Made by a program: the position numbers and the translations under genes. From positions 103,133 to 167,132 of the forward strand of contig JAGWBI010000002.1 of the NCBI GenBank assembly GCA_021295965.1: a stretch of DNA of 64,000 nucleotides, in the 5' to 3' direction. This DNA is from Dehalococcoidia bacterium. GTDB lineage: Bacteria; Chloroflexota; Dehalococcoidia; Lucifugimonadales; UBA3495. This document shows positions 36,109-44,597 of the stretch, piece after piece (the first letter of the stretch is position 1; each line of letters starts with the position of its first letter). The notes below the pieces were generated by a model. The model made no database searches, had not been told where the DNA came from, and saw only the letters and a program-made list of their open reading frames with translations.

Positions 36109-36701
36109 ACCCGCAGCCCGGCGACGAGACGACGTCTCCACTGGCGATGCCTCCCCAACCGATGCAGATCGTCCTCGGTTCGGGGAACCGTCCCGGCCCC
36201 AGCTTGCTCAACCAGGCCACCGAAGGGCGCGTTCCCGGCGTCATAACCACCACCACCGATCAGCTTTTCGCCATGGCCCGCAAATCGTCGTTGTGGACGC
36301 TGAGTTTTGGCCTTGCCTGTTGCGCGATCGAGATGATCTCCACCTATATGGCGCACCACGATTTTGACCGCTTCGGCGTGGTGACCTGGCCGTCTCCTCG
36401 CCAATCCGACGTGATGATAGTCGCGGGCACGGTGGTCAAAAAGATGGCCGAGCCCATTCGCCTGCTTTATGAACAGATGCCGGAACCGAAGTGGGTGATC
36501 GCCATGGGCAGTTGCGCCACCAACGGGGGACCTTACTACCGGTCCTACTCCGTGGTCATGGGTGTAGATCACATCATCCCAGTGGACGTGTATGTTCCGG
36601 GCTGCCCACCTCGCCCGGAGGCGTTGCTTTACGGCATCCTGAAGCTGCAGGAAAAGATCATGGCCGACGCAGGTGCTGGCGATGCCTCCGAGACGGCGTA
36701 A
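36096..36701 (+). CDS. nuoB: NADH-quinone oxidoreductase subunit B
   Basis: A 201-residue peripheral-arm subunit that carries iron-sulfur cluster N2, the last electron carrier before quinone. Ligand cysteines are the pair C75-C76 in [11 protein letters not shown]140 in [10 protein letters not shown] and C170 in [11 protein letters not shown]. The start is TTG 36096, inside the last codons of nuoA, supported by AAGGGGG about 7 nt upstream. The about 45-residue N-terminal extension rich in Pro is longer than in many homologues. Downstream nuoC overlaps its end. Confidence 0.96.
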   Translation: MAEVNPQPGDETTSPLAMPPQPMQIVLGSGNRPGPSLLNQATEGRVPGVITTTTDQLFAMARKSSLWTLSFGLACCAIEMISTYMAHHDFDRFGVVTWPSPRQSDVMIVAGTVVKKMAEPIRLLYEQMPEPKWVIAMGSCATNGGPYYRSYSVVMGVDHIIPVDVYVPGCPPRPEALLYGILKLQEKIMADAGAGDASETA

Positions 36702-37212
36702 CGCCCCGGAGGCGGACGCAGAGCCGCCCCCCGACCCGATTGAACTGTTGTCGCCGACCCGACGGGCCACATTGGACCACGCGGCGGCGCTCCTGTCCAA
36801 ATTCGCGCCAACCCCCGGCGCCCTCGGCGATCTGCCTCAGGTTGTCGTACCATCCGAACACATCGTCTCGACTTGCCTCGCCTGCCGAGACGACGCTGAA
36901 CTGGACTGCCGGATGCTGCTGTGCCTGGCCTGTGTGGACTACCAGGAACGGTTCGAGTTGGTTTATTTCCTGCAATCCTTGGCCAACGAAACTACCTTCG
37001 TCATAAAAACCCAGGTTCCTTACGAAACTCCCCTCCTGCCGTCGGTGACGGAGGTATGGCCCGCGGCCGACTGGTACGAGCGCGAGGCTCACGACCTTTT
37101 TGGCGTGTCATTTGAAGGGCATCCCGACCTGTCGCCTCTGCTCCTTTACCCCGAGTTTGAGGGTTTTCCTGGCCGCAAGGAATTCCCGTTCTACGAATAC
37201 CGGGAGTTTTAG
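36682..37212 (+). CDS. nuoC: NADH-quinone oxidoreductase subunit C
   Basis: A 176-residue subunit with the 30-kDa subunit fold. The signature [36 protein letters not shown] is clear, with the PLRKEFP-like ending [15 protein letters not shown]. It scaffolds the quinone-binding arm together with NuoD. ATG 36682 (an in-frame GTG lies at 36673) overlaps the nuoB stop by 20 bp. A standalone NuoC, not fused to NuoD. The next two genes are not complex I subunits. Confidence 0.94.
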   Translation: MPPRRRNAPEADAEPPPDPIELLSPTRRATLDHAAALLSKFAPTPGALGDLPQVVVPSEHIVSTCLACRDDAELDCRMLLCLACVDYQERFELVYFLQSLANETTFVIKTQVPYETPLLPSVTEVWPAADWYEREAHDLFGVSFEGHPDLSPLLLYPEFEGFPGRKEFPFYEYREF

Positions 37213-37225
37213 CGGGTTGGCTTGC

Positions 37226-37531
37226 ATGAGTTCGGGTATTGAAACAAATGACAGGGATGTCCCCGTCGAATTGTTCGCTCGCATCGTTCTCGATGGCAAC
37301 CGGTATATTGCAACGGTGGAACAATTGCCATTGGAGGGCATGGGCAACACCCGCGTCGCCGCGGAAAACGCATTGGTGCAGGTGGTGCGCGCATGGCTGG
37401 AGCGGCAGGACACTGCCGGGCGCTTAGCCGACGCATTGGGCCTGGACGACCTGGACGAAGACACCGAGATCGTGCTGCAATTCATCAACAACGGCGGCGA
37501 AGACGACCCGGTCGCCGCGTTGCCCCAATAG
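37226..37531 (+). CDS. HicB-like small protein, first of a pair in the nuo operon
   Basis: A 101-residue acidic protein. Its segment LFARIVLDGNRYIATVEQLPLEGMGNTRVAAENALVQVVRAWLE has the beta-strand/turn/helix layout of HicB-like antitoxin folds (partial RNase H fold), followed by an acidic tail. No DNA-binding domain or toxin partner (HicA) is seen. ATG 37226 is chosen since earlier in-frame codons lie in nuoC. It lies 13 bp after nuoC and 3 bp before the next HicB-like gene, so it is in the nuo transcript. Its function there is unknown. Confidence 0.65.
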   Translation: MSSGIETNDRDVPVELFARIVLDGNRYIATVEQLPLEGMGNTRVAAENALVQVVRAWLERQDTAGRLADALGLDDLDEDTEIVLQFINNGGEDDPVAALPQ

Positions 37532-37534
37532 CCG

Positions 37535-37849
37535 ATGGACCGCATCGTGTATCAAATCGAAACCTCCCGGGCCGGCGGCGGCTGGGCGGCGCATTGTCCC
37601 GAGCTGGAGGTGACGGCGTTCGGGGACTCTCAGGAAGAAGCGCAAACGTCGTTGCGCCGCCAGGTTTCCGACTACCTGGAAGACTGTGACGAAATGGGTG
37701 TTTTGGAGGATGTGTTGATCGAAGCCGGCTTCTACGACAACGGGGAGGCCTGGATGAGCAGCCGCGTTGAGCCGCCCGAACCCAGCATCCGGTTCATCGG
37801 CTCACCCTTTCCCAAGGACGACATGACACCAGGTTCCGGTACGCTATAG
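37535..37849 (+). CDS. HicB-like small protein, second of a pair in the nuo operon
   Basis: A 104-residue protein with the HicB antitoxin pattern GGGWAAHCPELEVTAFGDSQEEAQTSLRRQVSDYLEDC (strand, PELxxxxxGDSxEEA turn, helix). The C-terminal third is not HicB-like. Typical type II HicB partners have a HicA mRNA interferase next to them; none is visible here, and the neighbours are nuoC and nuoD. A free-standing HicB-fold adaptor or decayed toxin-antitoxin remnant are possible readings. It lies 12 bp before nuoD. Confidence 0.72.
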   Translation: MDRIVYQIETSRAGGGWAAHCPELEVTAFGDSQEEAQTSLRRQVSDYLEDCDEMGVLEDVLIEAGFYDNGEAWMSSRVEPPEPSIRFIGSPFPKDDMTPGSGTL

Positions 37850-37861
37850 TATTGCCGCGTT

Positions 37862-39007
37862 ATGGTTGAACCAGTAACATCCCCTGCCGTCTCCGGAATC
37901 CGCGCTGATTCCCAGCCCGTGGAGATGCTGCTCAACATGGGTCCACAGCATCCCTCCACCCACGGTGTTTTTCGCATGGTGATGTGGGTGGACGGCGAAA
38001 AGATCGTTGACGTCGAGCCGCACATTGGATACTTGCACCGGGGTTCTGAAAAGCTGTGCGAGGGCGAGCAGTACCACCAGGTCGTGACCCTGTTCGACCG
38101 CCTGGACTACATCGGCAACTTCAACAACGAGTTGGCGTATTGCATGGCGGTGGAAAAACTGATGGGTCTGGAAGTGCCCGAGCGTGCCGAATACATCCGC
38201 GTCATCCTTTGCGAATTGAACCGTATTGCCAGTCACCTGCTTTATGTGGGAACAATGGGGCTTGATGCCGGCGCCATGACCCCGGTGATGTTCTCCTTCC
38301 GCGGCCGCGAACGGGTGCAGGCTTTGTTTGAAGCCGTTTCAGGCGCCCGCATGATGCACAACTATTTCCGCATCGGCGGCCTGAAGGAAGACGTGCCCGA
38401 CAACTTCCGCCAGATGCTGGATGAGTTGATGCCGGTCCTGCGCGATGATGTGGAACAGAGCGACCGCATCCTCACGTTCAACGAGATTTTTCTGTCGCGT
38501 CTGAAAGACGTCAGCCCCATCGGAACCGACGAAGCAATCGCGCTGGGACTTACCGGGCCCATGTTGCGAGCTTGCGGTTATGAGTACGACGTGCGCAAAG
38601 CCCAGCCCTATTCGGTCTATGACCGTTTTGAGTTCGATGTTCCCGTGGGTCTCGATGGGGACTGCTGGGACCGCCACTGGGTGCGTGTGCAGGAAATGTA
38701 CCAGTCGCTACATATCGTGGAGCAGGCCATGGAGCATCTGCCGGAAGGACCGGTGGCGTCCTCTCTGGGTAGGCGTCTCATCCGACCCCCGGCCGGCGAA
38801 TCCTACGTTCGCACAGAAAACCCGCGCGGCGAAATCGGTGTGTACCTGGTCAGCGACGGTACCGACCGGCCATACCGGGTCAAGGTTCGACCGCCGTCTT
38901 TCTGCAACCTTTCCGCTCTACGACGTTTGCTGGTGGACACTTGGCTGGCCGATAGCGTGGTTGTGCTCGGTTCCCTGGATATCGTGCTGGGGGAAGTGGA
39001 CCGGTGA
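37862..39007 (+). CDS. nuoD: NADH-quinone oxidoreductase subunit D
   Basis: A 381-residue 49-kDa-type subunit. It shows LLNMGPQHPSTHGVFRMVMWVDGEKIVDVEPHIGYLHRG, the conserved quinone-site loop, and RVILCELNRIASHLLYVGTMGLD. The end VKVRPPSFCNLSALRRLL... DIVLGEVDR is canonical. It forms the quinone pocket with NuoB. The stop overlaps the nuoH GTG start by 4 bp, indicating translational coupling. Confidence 0.97.
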   Translation: MVEPVTSPAVSGIRADSQPVEMLLNMGPQHPSTHGVFRMVMWVDGEKIVDVEPHIGYLHRGSEKLCEGEQYHQVVTLFDRLDYIGNFNNELAYCMAVEKLMGLEVPERAEYIRVILCELNRIASHLLYVGTMGLDAGAMTPVMFSFRGRERVQALFEAVSGARMMHNYFRIGGLKEDVPDNFRQMLDELMPVLRDDVEQSDRILTFNEIFLSRLKDVSPIGTDEAIALGLTGPMLRACGYEYDVRKAQPYSVYDRFEFDVPVGLDGDCWDRHWVRVQEMYQSLHIVEQAMEHLPEGPVASSLGRRLIRPPAGESYVRTENPRGEIGVYLVSDGTDRPYRVKVRPPSFCNLSALRRLLVDTWLADSVVVLGSLDIVLGEVDR

Positions 39008-40116
39008 GTTTCCTGATTGACATCGGGTGGAGCGTGCTCGGCCTGGCGATAATGTTCGCCGTGCTCTCATTTGTCGTGTTGTCCATGGTCTGGTTGGAGC
39101 GGAAGGCTCTGGGCCGCCTGCAACTCCGTTACGGCCCCACCCGCACCGGACCCTTCGGACTCATGCAGCCCATTGCCGACGCCGTCAAGCTCATAATCAA
39201 GGAAGACATTATCCCCGACGATTCGGAGAAAGCGGTTTTCTGGATCGCGCCGGTGATCGTGGTGGTGTCGGCGTTCATCATCTGGGTGACCATCCCCGGC
39301 GGAGACGGAGCCGTGGTCCGCAACCTGCCGCTGGGATTGTTTTACATAATAGCCTTTGCAGTTATCGGCATACTGGGTTTGGTTTTGGCCGGCTGGGGTT
39401 CAGCCAACAAGTACGGAATAATGGGCGGGTTGCGGTCAGCGGCGCAGTTAATTTCCTACGAAATCCCCATTGTTCTGGTCGCCGCGGCGGTAGCGATTCT
39501 TGCCGAGTCGTTGGATATGAGAGAGATCGTCTCCCAGCAGACAACGTATCCTTATCTGGTTGTTCTCCCTTTGGGCTTCTTCATCTTTTTCGTCGCCGGC
39601 CTGGCTGAGGTTGGCCGGACTCCGTTCGATATCTACCACGCCGAGAGCGAGGTGGTCGGCGGCCCATTCGTGGAATACAGCGGCGCTCACTGGTCTGTGT
39701 TTTTCCTAGCCGAGTACATCAATACCTTCGCCATCGCCGCGCTCACAACCCTTTTGTTCCTGGGCGGTTGGGGTGGCCCGGCCCTTCCCGACGTGGTCTG
39801 GTTCCTTTTCAAAACCTACGCGGTGGTGCTGGTGGTGTTCTGGGTACGTGGCACCTTTCCCCGGCTCCGCATCGACCAGCTCATGGCCTTCGCTTGGAAG
39901 GTCATGGTGCCGCTGTCTTTCTACACGGTCATCATCGCAGCCGTGTATCGCTTCTATGATTGGCCGTGGTGGAGCCTCACCATAATGTCTGCGGCAGGTT
40001 TGTTGGTCGCCGGATGGATAATATACCGGCGCATGACCGGGCCGGCCCGGCGAGTGGCCGATATTCAGAACCGCATCGCCGCCCGCCATCGTACCGCCAC
40101 TCAACCGCGCACGTAG
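39004..40116 (+). CDS. nuoH: NADH-quinone oxidoreductase subunit H
   Basis: A 370-residue membrane subunit with about eight helices. The signatures WLERKALGRLQLRYGPTRTGPFGLMQPIADAVKLIIKED, RTPFDIYHAESEVVGGPFVEYSG, and RGTFPRLRIDQLMAFAWKVMVPLS are canonical NuoH. It connects the quinone site to the proton-pumping membrane arm. GTG 39004 overlaps the end of nuoD. The last 40 residues are a basic, cytoplasmic extension. Confidence 0.97.
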   Translation: MSFLIDIGWSVLGLAIMFAVLSFVVLSMVWLERKALGRLQLRYGPTRTGPFGLMQPIADAVKLIIKEDIIPDDSEKAVFWIAPVIVVVSAFIIWVTIPGGDGAVVRNLPLGLFYIIAFAVIGILGLVLAGWGSANKYGIMGGLRSAAQLISYEIPIVLVAAAVAILAESLDMREIVSQQTTYPYLVVLPLGFFIFFVAGLAEVGRTPFDIYHAESEVVGGPFVEYSGAHWSVFFLAEYINTFAIAALTTLLFLGGWGGPALPDVVWFLFKTYAVVLVVFWVRGTFPRLRIDQLMAFAWKVMVPLSFYTVIIAAVYRFYDWPWWSLTIMSAAGLLVAGWIIYRRMTGPARRVADIQNRIAARHRTATQPRT

Positions 40117-40163
40117 CGTCCGATGCTGTTATCATATTGGCAATTGTTGGAGCCGTCCCAGCC

Positions 40164-40751
40164 ATGACCACCCACACCCTGAAAATCGCTGTCGCGGAAT
40201 TCGAGGCGATGGCCTACGACCCTGGCCACCGCTACGAATTGGTTGATGGTGAGTTGGTTGATATGGATGGCAAGCCCAGGCACGGCGCAGTAACGGGAGA
40301 AATATACCTTTTGCTGCGAGGGCATATCGGACACTACAACTTGCCCTTCGACGTCGGTGTCAATACCGGGTTCCAGATGGACCCGTTCACCCTGCGTTTT
40401 CCGGACGTCCACGTGACGTCCTGGGAAAGAATGGCGGCGTACGATGAGGGTGCTCCGGGATGGCCTGCTTTTGCTCCCGATGTAGCCATCGAGGTTGTTT
40501 CTGACAGCAACACGCCGGCGGAGTTGGCCCGCAAAGCCGAGGAATATTTCGCCAACGGAACGCGGGCCATGTGGATTGCCGACCCCGGCCGGCGTGTGGT
40601 GGCCATCCGCCGTCCCGGCGTATCCGATCACGTTTTCAGTAACGGTGATATTCTGTCCGGCGAGCCGGAAATCACCGACTTCTCCTGCCTCGTCGCCGAT
40701 ATATTCGTTGTGTTGGACCGCAATCCCGGATCGAATTCGGAGGTCAATTGA
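40164..40751 (+). CDS. Uma2 family endonuclease-like protein inside the nuo operon
   Basis: A 195-residue protein of the Uma2/DUF820 PD-(D/E)XK-fold family. FEAMAYDPGHRYELVDGELVDMDG, the RFPDVHVTSWE region and the core FAPDVAIEVVSDSNTPAELARKAEEYFANGTRAMWIADP match the family. ATG 40164 is used; the frame is open to 39960 inside nuoH. It lies 47 bp after nuoH and 3 bp before nuoI, so it is embedded in the operon. A relative stands at 15666. Nothing suggests a role in complex I. Confidence 0.86.
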   Translation: MTTHTLKIAVAEFEAMAYDPGHRYELVDGELVDMDGKPRHGAVTGEIYLLLRGHIGHYNLPFDVGVNTGFQMDPFTLRFPDVHVTSWERMAAYDEGAPGWPAFAPDVAIEVVSDSNTPAELARKAEEYFANGTRAMWIADPGRRVVAIRRPGVSDHVFSNGDILSGEPEITDFSCLVADIFVVLDRNPGSNSEVN

Positions 40752-40754
40752 TCT

Positions 40755-41291
40755 ATGCTGGCAAGCTTGAAAGGGATGATGCTCACCCTGGCCTCCACCG
40801 TGACCGGCTTGCGGAAACCGGTTACCCAGCAGTACCCCAAGCAGGCTACTCCAGTGCGGCCCAGATTCATGGGGTTCCCGGCTCTCACCTGGGACGGCGA
40901 AATCAGTGAGCCATACTGCACCGGCTGCATGGTGTGTATCCGCAACTGCCCCACCCAGTGCATGTCCGCCAGTATGATGGACAACCCCAAGCACGCTGAG
41001 GGCGAAAGCGGCCGCCGGAAGATCGTGGATTACTTTGAAATCAACCTCAACCGTTGTATATTGTGCGGCATCTGCGTCGAGTACTGCAATTTCGACGCCA
41101 TCGTCATGAGCCACGAACATGAGATGAGCACCTACGCTCGCAACGGCGACCGAGTTGACCTGCCGGTTCTGTTGGAAATTGGGCAGAAATACCAGGGCGA
41201 CACCAACTGGATACCCCCAACGGTATTGGCTAAACAGAAGGCCGAAGCCGAGAAGGCAGCCGCTGGCGCATCCCCAGAAGAAACCGACTAA
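40755..41291 (+). CDS. nuoI: NADH-quinone oxidoreductase subunit I
   Basis: A 178-residue peripheral subunit with two [4Fe-4S] clusters. The first motif CTGCMVCIRNCP uses C55, C58, C61 and C65; the second CILCGICVEYC uses C101, C104, C107 and C111. These are clusters N6a/N6b that pass electrons to NuoB. The C-terminal tail is charged. Directly follows the Uma2 gene and is followed by the CxCxxC mini-protein gene 15 bp on. Confidence 0.95.
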   Translation: MLASLKGMMLTLASTVTGLRKPVTQQYPKQATPVRPRFMGFPALTWDGEISEPYCTGCMVCIRNCPTQCMSASMMDNPKHAEGESGRRKIVDYFEINLNRCILCGICVEYCNFDAIVMSHEHEMSTYARNGDRVDLPVLLEIGQKYQGDTNWIPPTVLAKQKAEAEKAAAGASPEETD

Positions 41292-41306
41292 TAGCCGAGG
41301 AACACC

Positions 41307-41612
41307 GTGCCCCGAGAAGACGAGCGCTTTCGCAACCTTTCCCCCAAGCACCCGCAATACTGCACCTGCGTAGAGTGTGTGGAGCGTCGGAACCAGGAAC
41401 CGGATTCATCGGTGTCTGGCAAGGTGGGAGGTTTGGTCGGGAAACTGGCCGGCAAAGCAGCCAAGGCGGGAAAAGTCGCCAAGGGCAAACGGCGCGGCAA
41501 GGCCGGCGCTTCGGGGAAGGCAAAGGGTCGCTCCAAGGCCATCAGCGAACCTGTGAAAAAGCACAAAGCGGATTGTGAGTGCGCCACCTGCACGCTGCTC
41601 AAATCCATCTAG
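41307..41612 (+). CDS. Small double CxCxxC protein, unknown function
   Basis: A 101-residue protein with two near-identical cysteine motifs. The N-terminal one is C19-x-C21-xx-C24 (QYCTCVECVERR), the C-terminal one C90-x-C92-xx-C95 (DCECATCTLLKS). Between them lies a low-complexity linker of Lys, Gly, Ala and Ser, strongly basic. Each motif offers three cysteines, enough for a metal site together with a nearby His or in a dimer. GTG 41307 follows GAGGAACACC. It sits 15 bp after nuoI in the nuo operon. I do not recognise the family; a metallo-chaperone or nucleic-acid-binding role is speculation. Confidence 0.7.
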   Translation: MPREDERFRNLSPKHPQYCTCVECVERRNQEPDSSVSGKVGGLVGKLAGKAAKAGKVAKGKRRGKAGASGKAKGRSKAISEPVKKHKADCECATCTLLKSI

Positions 41613-41774
41613 TGGGCGAGCGACGGCTAAACCCCAGGACATATCGTTTGCCCCGCAATGTCAACGGATTATTCAAACTGCCGCTGTAGGAGCCGCCAAC
41701 CGGGCGGCTCATCCTTTGGAACCGCTTCTCCGGCCGTCGATGCCGGCTCGCCCGGGCGGGAGGACGGCTGAACT

Positions 41775-42308
41775 GTGCATTTGGCCTTGTTCGTCATCGT
41801 AGCCATTCTCACCCTGGGTGGCGCCCTGGGCGTGGTGGCAACCCGAAACGTCGTCCACGCGGCGCTGTTCCTCCTTTTGTCCCTCCTGGGCGCAGCGGGC
41901 GCCTACTTGTTGCTGTTCGCGGAATTTCTGGCGTTGGTTCAAGTCCTCATCTACGGCGGGGCGGTGACCATCGTGGTCTTGTTCGCGGTAATGTTGACGC
42001 GTTCGTCCGAGTATCCTCGGATCACTGACAACCCCCAATGGCCGTTGGCCCTGTTGACCGCGGCAGTGTTATCGGCGGTGCTGGGCGCGGCCTTCTGGCT
42101 GGCTCCCGAAATAAAGGCGCAACCGCAAGCGCCGGAGTTCGAGGCTCTGGGCCAATCTCTGTTCACCAAGTGGGCGCTGCCCTTCGAGATAGCTTCGCTG
42201 GTCCTGTTGGTGGCCCTAATCGGAGCCATCATCATCGCGCGCCATCAGAACGTGGGCGAGCCGATTAACTCCGCCGCCGGGGTATCGCAACCCGAAGGTG
42301 AGGATTAG
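41775..42308 (+). CDS. nuoJ: NADH-quinone oxidoreductase subunit J
   Basis: A 177-residue membrane subunit with five helices. GALGVVATRNVVHAALFLLLSLLGAAGAYLLLFAEFLALVQVLIYGGAVTIVVLFAVML is the conserved NuoJ core, including the pi-bulge helix 3 region. It belongs to the membrane arm between NuoA/H and NuoK. The start is GTG 41775 with GGAGG about 11 nt upstream. The 162-bp gap from the previous gene holds a hairpin GAGCCGCC/GGCGGCTC at 41690-41710, with no T-run. Confidence 0.94.
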   Translation: MHLALFVIVAILTLGGALGVVATRNVVHAALFLLLSLLGAAGAYLLLFAEFLALVQVLIYGGAVTIVVLFAVMLTRSSEYPRITDNPQWPLALLTAAVLSAVLGAAFWLAPEIKAQPQAPEFEALGQSLFTKWALPFEIASLVLLVALIGAIIIARHQNVGEPINSAAGVSQPEGED

Positions 42309-42315
42309 TCGCCTG

Positions 42316-42636
42316 ATGGTCCCGTTGCTGTACTTTCAGCTGCTTGGCGCCGCGTTGTTCGGCATCGGGTTTTACGGAGTGTTGGCCCGCCGCAGCGCCG
42401 TGCTGATCGTCCTATCCATTGAGTTGATGCTCAACGCGGTGAACATCAACCTCATCGCGGCAGCATCCTATCTAAATGGCACGGGGCGTTTTGTGGCCTT
42501 TGACGGTCAAATTATCGCAATTTTTGTCATCACGGTTGCGGCGGCGGAGGTGGGTTTGGCCTTCGCCATCATATTGCGGATGTATCGGAACCGCGGCACC
42601 GTCAACGTTGACGAAATAAACCTGTTGAAGTGGTGA
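42316..42636 (+). CDS. nuoK: NADH-quinone oxidoreductase subunit K
   Basis: A 106-residue three-helix subunit, the normal length for NuoK. GFYGVLARRSAVLIVLSIELMLNAVNINLIAAASY carries the conserved glutamate of helix 2 that joins the central proton path, and VAAAEVGLAFAIILRMYRNRGTVNVDEINLLKW is a canonical ending. ATG 42316 is preferred; GTG 42298 in the end of nuoJ is an alternative. nuoL starts 2 bp later. Confidence 0.95.
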   Translation: MVPLLYFQLLGAALFGIGFYGVLARRSAVLIVLSIELMLNAVNINLIAAASYLNGTGRFVAFDGQIIAIFVITVAAAEVGLAFAIILRMYRNRGTVNVDEINLLKW

Positions 42637-42637
42637 T

Positions 42638-44575
42638 ATGCCGCTGGCCTTCCTGATCCCCGTTTTCTCTTTCGTGGCTTGCCCGCTGATAATCATGTTT
42701 CAGCGATGGCTGCCCTTGCGAGGCGCTCCTTTGGCCATCCTGGCGATCGGCGGCGGTTTCGTCGTTTGGATAATTGCTACGTTGGGTTTTCTGGGTGCAT
42801 CGGATAGCCACCCCGCCTGCCAGGTGAGCGGCGTCACCGGTGCGTTGACCTGCCATTTCACGACTGCCTGGTTCGAGGCCGGCCTGCCCGGCGTCTCGGC
42901 AACCGTTGACCAGGCGATACATCTGAACTGGGGTATTCTGATCGACCCGCTGACCGTGGTGCTGTTGGGTTTGATCACCTTCGTGGCTCTGGGCGTCCAA
43001 CTGTATTCGTTGGAATACATGAAGGGAGACCCTCGTTTCGGTTGGTACTTCGCGTGGCAGGCCCTTTTCGTCGCTGCCATGCTGACCCTGGCGCTGGCAG
43101 ACAACTTCCTGTTGCTATACATCGCCTGGGAGTTGGTGGGCCTGTGTTCGTATCTGCTGATCGGTTTTTGGTTCGAGAACCCCGGTCCCAGGGAGGCGGC
43201 CAAAAAAGCCTTCGTGGTCACCCGGATCGGCGACGTTGGTCTCCTGGTGGGCATCCTGTTGCTCTGGGTGAACGTGGGCAGTTTCAGCATGACCGATGCC
43301 TTCAATGCCGTGGCTGCCGGGGAGTTGAGCGACGGCGTCGTCACCGCCTCCGCTATCCTGCTTCTGCTGGGCGCAATGGGCAAGTCCGCGCAGTTTCCGT
43401 TCCATGTCTGGCTGCCCGACGCAATGGAAGGTCCCACACCGGTCAGCGCGCTGATCCACGCCGCCACGATGGTAATCGCCGGGGTTTACCTGGTTGCGCG
43501 CGCCTATCCCATTTTCGTCGCGTCGCCGGAAGCCATGATGGTCGTCGCCAGCATCGGCATGGTAACCGCCCTGGGGTCAGCCACCATCGCGCTGGTGTCC
43601 ACCGATCTGAAACGTATTCTGGCCTACTCTACCGTGTCCCACTTGGGCCTCATGATGCTGTCGCTGGGAGCGTTTGGCTGGACAGCCGCAGTGTTCCACT
43701 TGATGGCCCATGGTTTCGCCAAGGCCCTGCTGTTCCTGGGAGCCGGCAGCGTCATGCACGGGGTTGGCGCTCACGGAGACGTGGACATCCGGCGGGTTGG
43801 TGGCCTGAGGCGGGCCATGCCCCTGACTGCCGTCGTGTTCTCAATTGGCGCGCTGTCCCTGGGAGGCATCCCGATCCTGTCCGGCTTCTGGAGCAAGGAT
43901 GAAATCCTTCTTGCGGTGTCCCACAACCTGCCGCCCATCTTTATCGTCCTTGCCATGCTGACCGCCTTCCTCAGCGCCCTCTACATGGCGCGTGCCATGT
44001 TCATCGTCTTCTTCGGGCCGGAGGGTGAGGACAGCCATCATGCCCACGAATCTCCCGTCCTGATGACCGGCGTGCTATCCGTGCTGGCGGTGCTGGCCTT
44101 AGGCTTCGGCTGGATCGCGTTCGATTGGCCGGGATCCTTCGGTGGTTTCGGCAGTTTCGTATTCTACGACCACGCCGAACATTTCCATTTCGGGATCGTG
44201 CTGGGCATCATATCAATAGTCCTCGCCGTCGGAGCGTTCGTCCTGGCGTGGTTGATATACGTCCGGCGGGCGATTGCCCACGAAACCTGGCGGGCGCGGT
44301 TCGGGTCGCTGCTCCGAGTGGTGGAAAATCGCTACTACATCGACGAGACTTATCAATGGGTGATCGACCGGGTGGTGCTGACCGTCTCGGCGTTCGTGGC
44401 TTTCTTCGACCGTGCTGTGGTCAACGACGTCGGCGTCAACGGCCCCGCTGACGCCGTCCGCAAAGCTGGCGTCTCCCTGCGCTTGCACGTGACGGGCCAT
44501 GTCTATACCTACGCCTTCGCCGTGGCCTTGGGTGTAATCGGCTTGGCGATTTTCTGGTGGCTGCGCTCCGTGTAG
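42638..44575 (+). CDS. nuoL: NADH-quinone oxidoreductase subunit L
   Basis: A 645-residue antiporter-like subunit. The core DNFLLLYIAWELVGLCSYLLIGFWFENPGPREAAKKAFVVTRIGDVGLL has the helix 5 Glu and helix 7 Lys of the pumping half-channels; later come FPFHVWLPDAMEGPTPVSALIHAATMV and KRILAYSTVSHLGLMMLSLG. It ends with the long lateral helix region typical of NuoL. Located at the distal end of the membrane arm. Confidence 0.97.
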   Translation: MPLAFLIPVFSFVACPLIIMFQRWLPLRGAPLAILAIGGGFVVWIIATLGFLGASDSHPACQVSGVTGALTCHFTTAWFEAGLPGVSATVDQAIHLNWGILIDPLTVVLLGLITFVALGVQLYSLEYMKGDPRFGWYFAWQALFVAAMLTLALADNFLLLYIAWELVGLCSYLLIGFWFENPGPREAAKKAFVVTRIGDVGLLVGILLLWVNVGSFSMTDAFNAVAAGELSDGVVTASAILLLLGAMGKSAQFPFHVWLPDAMEGPTPVSALIHAATMVIAGVYLVARAYPIFVASPEAMMVVASIGMVTALGSATIALVSTDLKRILAYSTVSHLGLMMLSLGAFGWTAAVFHLMAHGFAKALLFLGAGSVMHGVGAHGDVDIRRVGGLRRAMPLTAVVFSIGALSLGGIPILSGFWSKDEILLAVSHNLPPIFIVLAMLTAFLSALYMARAMFIVFFGPEGEDSHHAHESPVLMTGVLSVLAVLALGFGWIAFDWPGSFGGFGSFVFYDHAEHFHFGIVLGIISIVLAVGAFVLAWLIYVRRAIAHETWRARFGSLLRVVENRYYIDETYQWVIDRVVLTVSAFVAFFDRAVVNDVGVNGPADAVRKAGVSLRLHVTGHVYTYAFAVALGVIGLAIFWWLRSV

Positions 44576-44597
44576 GCGGCGGCGTGAGTTTGCTTCG

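Noticed and set aside
37226..37849. The HicB-like pair as a normal type II toxin-antitoxin system
   Set aside because: Neither protein resembles HicA (no double-stranded RNA-binding-like fold with the catalytic His), and there is no other small gene next to them.
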